Source: Minisyncoccota bacterium (lineage in GTDB: Bacteria; Patescibacteriota; Minisyncoccia; SW-4-49-11). From it: a stretch of DNA of 6,147 nt. The notes beneath the pieces were generated by a model. It was not told where the DNA came from. It was given only the letters and a program-made list of their open reading frames with translations, and made no database searches. Below are positions 5,951 to 6,147 of the stretch, piece after piece (position 1 is the stretch's first letter; each line of letters opens with the position of its first letter). The position numbers and the translations under genes are program-made. The stretch spans positions 1 through 6,147 of the forward strand of contig JAHEOE010000053.1 in the NCBI GenBank assembly GCA_018609785.1. Direction: 5' to 3'.

Positions 5951-5958
5951 ATTATATC
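5951..5958 (-). promoter_or_regulatory. Minus-strand extended -10 promoter
   Basis: On the minus strand, TGATATAAT is a perfect TATAAT (5956-5951) with the extended TGn motif just before it. No fair -35 box is found at 16-18 nt, but extended -10 promoters do not need one. It would transcribe from about 5944 leftward through the inverted repeat toward 5S, where no minus-strand gene is visible. Confidence 0.4.
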
Positions 5959-5990
5959 ACACATATGGTTCTTTTTTCCGTAAGGTTTAT

Positions 5991-5996
5991 GATAAT
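5991..5996 (+). promoter_or_regulatory. Possible -10 box for the 3'-end gene
   Basis: GATAAT (5 of 6 to consensus) sits 26 nt before the ATG at 6022; the overlapping TATGAT at 5988-5993 is an alternative. No convincing -35 box lies upstream. Transcription from near 6003 would give a leader of about 19 nt without a Shine-Dalgarno sequence, as seen at tig. Confidence 0.35.
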
Positions 5997-6021
5997 ATGA
6001 GTATAAGTATTTGTGTGTGTT

Positions 6022-6147
6022 ATGACTCATCGAGAACGTCAATTGAAAAAAGGAATTGTTGCCGGTATTTATGGAGTGATAGGTATGGGAATTTTTGCTG
6101 CGATAGCTTTTTTAGTTATCCCCGGTGAATCTCCCGAACAGCCATCA
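6022..6147 (+). CDS. Membrane protein N-terminus, runs off window
   Basis: The first 42 codons of a gene that continues past the window edge. The protein opens with a short basic segment, MTHRERQLKKG. A hydrophobic stretch of about 23 residues follows (roughly 11-34, GIVAGIYGVIGMGIFAAIAF and then LVIP), and then a polar proline-rich segment GESPEQPS. This is the layout of a single-pass protein anchored with its N-terminus inside, or of an uncleaved signal anchor. There is no lipobox cysteine or clear signal peptidase site in the visible part. ATG is preceded by a GTGTGTGT run and no Shine-Dalgarno motif. The family cannot be named from this fragment; similar short N-terminal anchors are common in CPR genomes. 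Confidence 0.6.
   Translation, partial: MTHRERQLKKGIVAGIYGVIGMGIFAAIAFLVIPGESPEQPS

Larger units (their letters stand above)
5581..6021. other. Intergenic region without a convincing gene
   Basis: This 440-nt AT-rich stretch holds no recognisable protein, tRNA or known RNA family. Contents are a long imperfect inverted repeat (5632-5801), a doubtful 42-codon ORF (5809-5937), and a TACCGAA/TTCGGTA hairpin (5861-5867 with 5883-5889) whose loop has a tandem CTGATTC repeat. A TTCCGGAA palindrome (5897-5904), a minus-strand extended -10 promoter (5951-5958) and a possible promoter for the last gene complete it. It may be the site of a decayed mobile or accessory gene. Confidence 0.6.

Overview
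The window looks like a housekeeping stretch of a small bacterial genome, most probably from the Candidate Phyla Radiation (Patescibacteria, Parcubacteria-like). This is inference. It rests on the N-terminus of ribosomal protein bL33 (MSQDNLIK...), which I associate with Parcubacteria, on a 23S gene detached from any 16S gene, and on starts without a Shine-Dalgarno sequence. No marker in the window proves it.

Layout. At 1-157 a minus-strand tRNA-Lys(UUU) is followed by its own intrinsic terminator. At 158-256 two sigma70-type promoters point away from each other. At 257-530 tRNA-Thr(GGU) and rpmG (bL33) form a plus-strand unit. At 531-610 a palindrome overlaps the -35 box of the next promoter. 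At 611-1927 lies tig (trigger factor). At 1944-1999 a terminator-like hairpin is interleaved with an almost consensus promoter (TTGACA, 17 nt, TATACT). At 2000-2130 there is a folded rRNA leader. A complete 23S rRNA runs from about 2130 to 5243, followed by a spacer without tRNA and a 5S rRNA at 5446-5562 that ends near a T7 tract. From 5580 to 6021 there is no convincing gene, but there is a 170-nt imperfect inverted repeat and a minus-strand extended -10 promoter. From 6022 to the window edge runs the start of a small membrane protein.

The theme is translation and nascent-chain handling: two tRNAs, a large-subunit protein, the 50S rRNAs, and the chaperone that docks at the 50S exit tunnel. 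The most notable points are the 16S-independent 23S-5S unit with its own strong promoter, and three stem-loop expansions in the 23S. Two of these sit in helices 25 and 45, the classic sites of intervening sequences that fragment 23S rRNA in Salmonella. A long leader/trailer processing stem and the unexplained inverted repeat downstream of 5S are also worth attention. I found no defence system, CRISPR array, transposase or other clearly new system.
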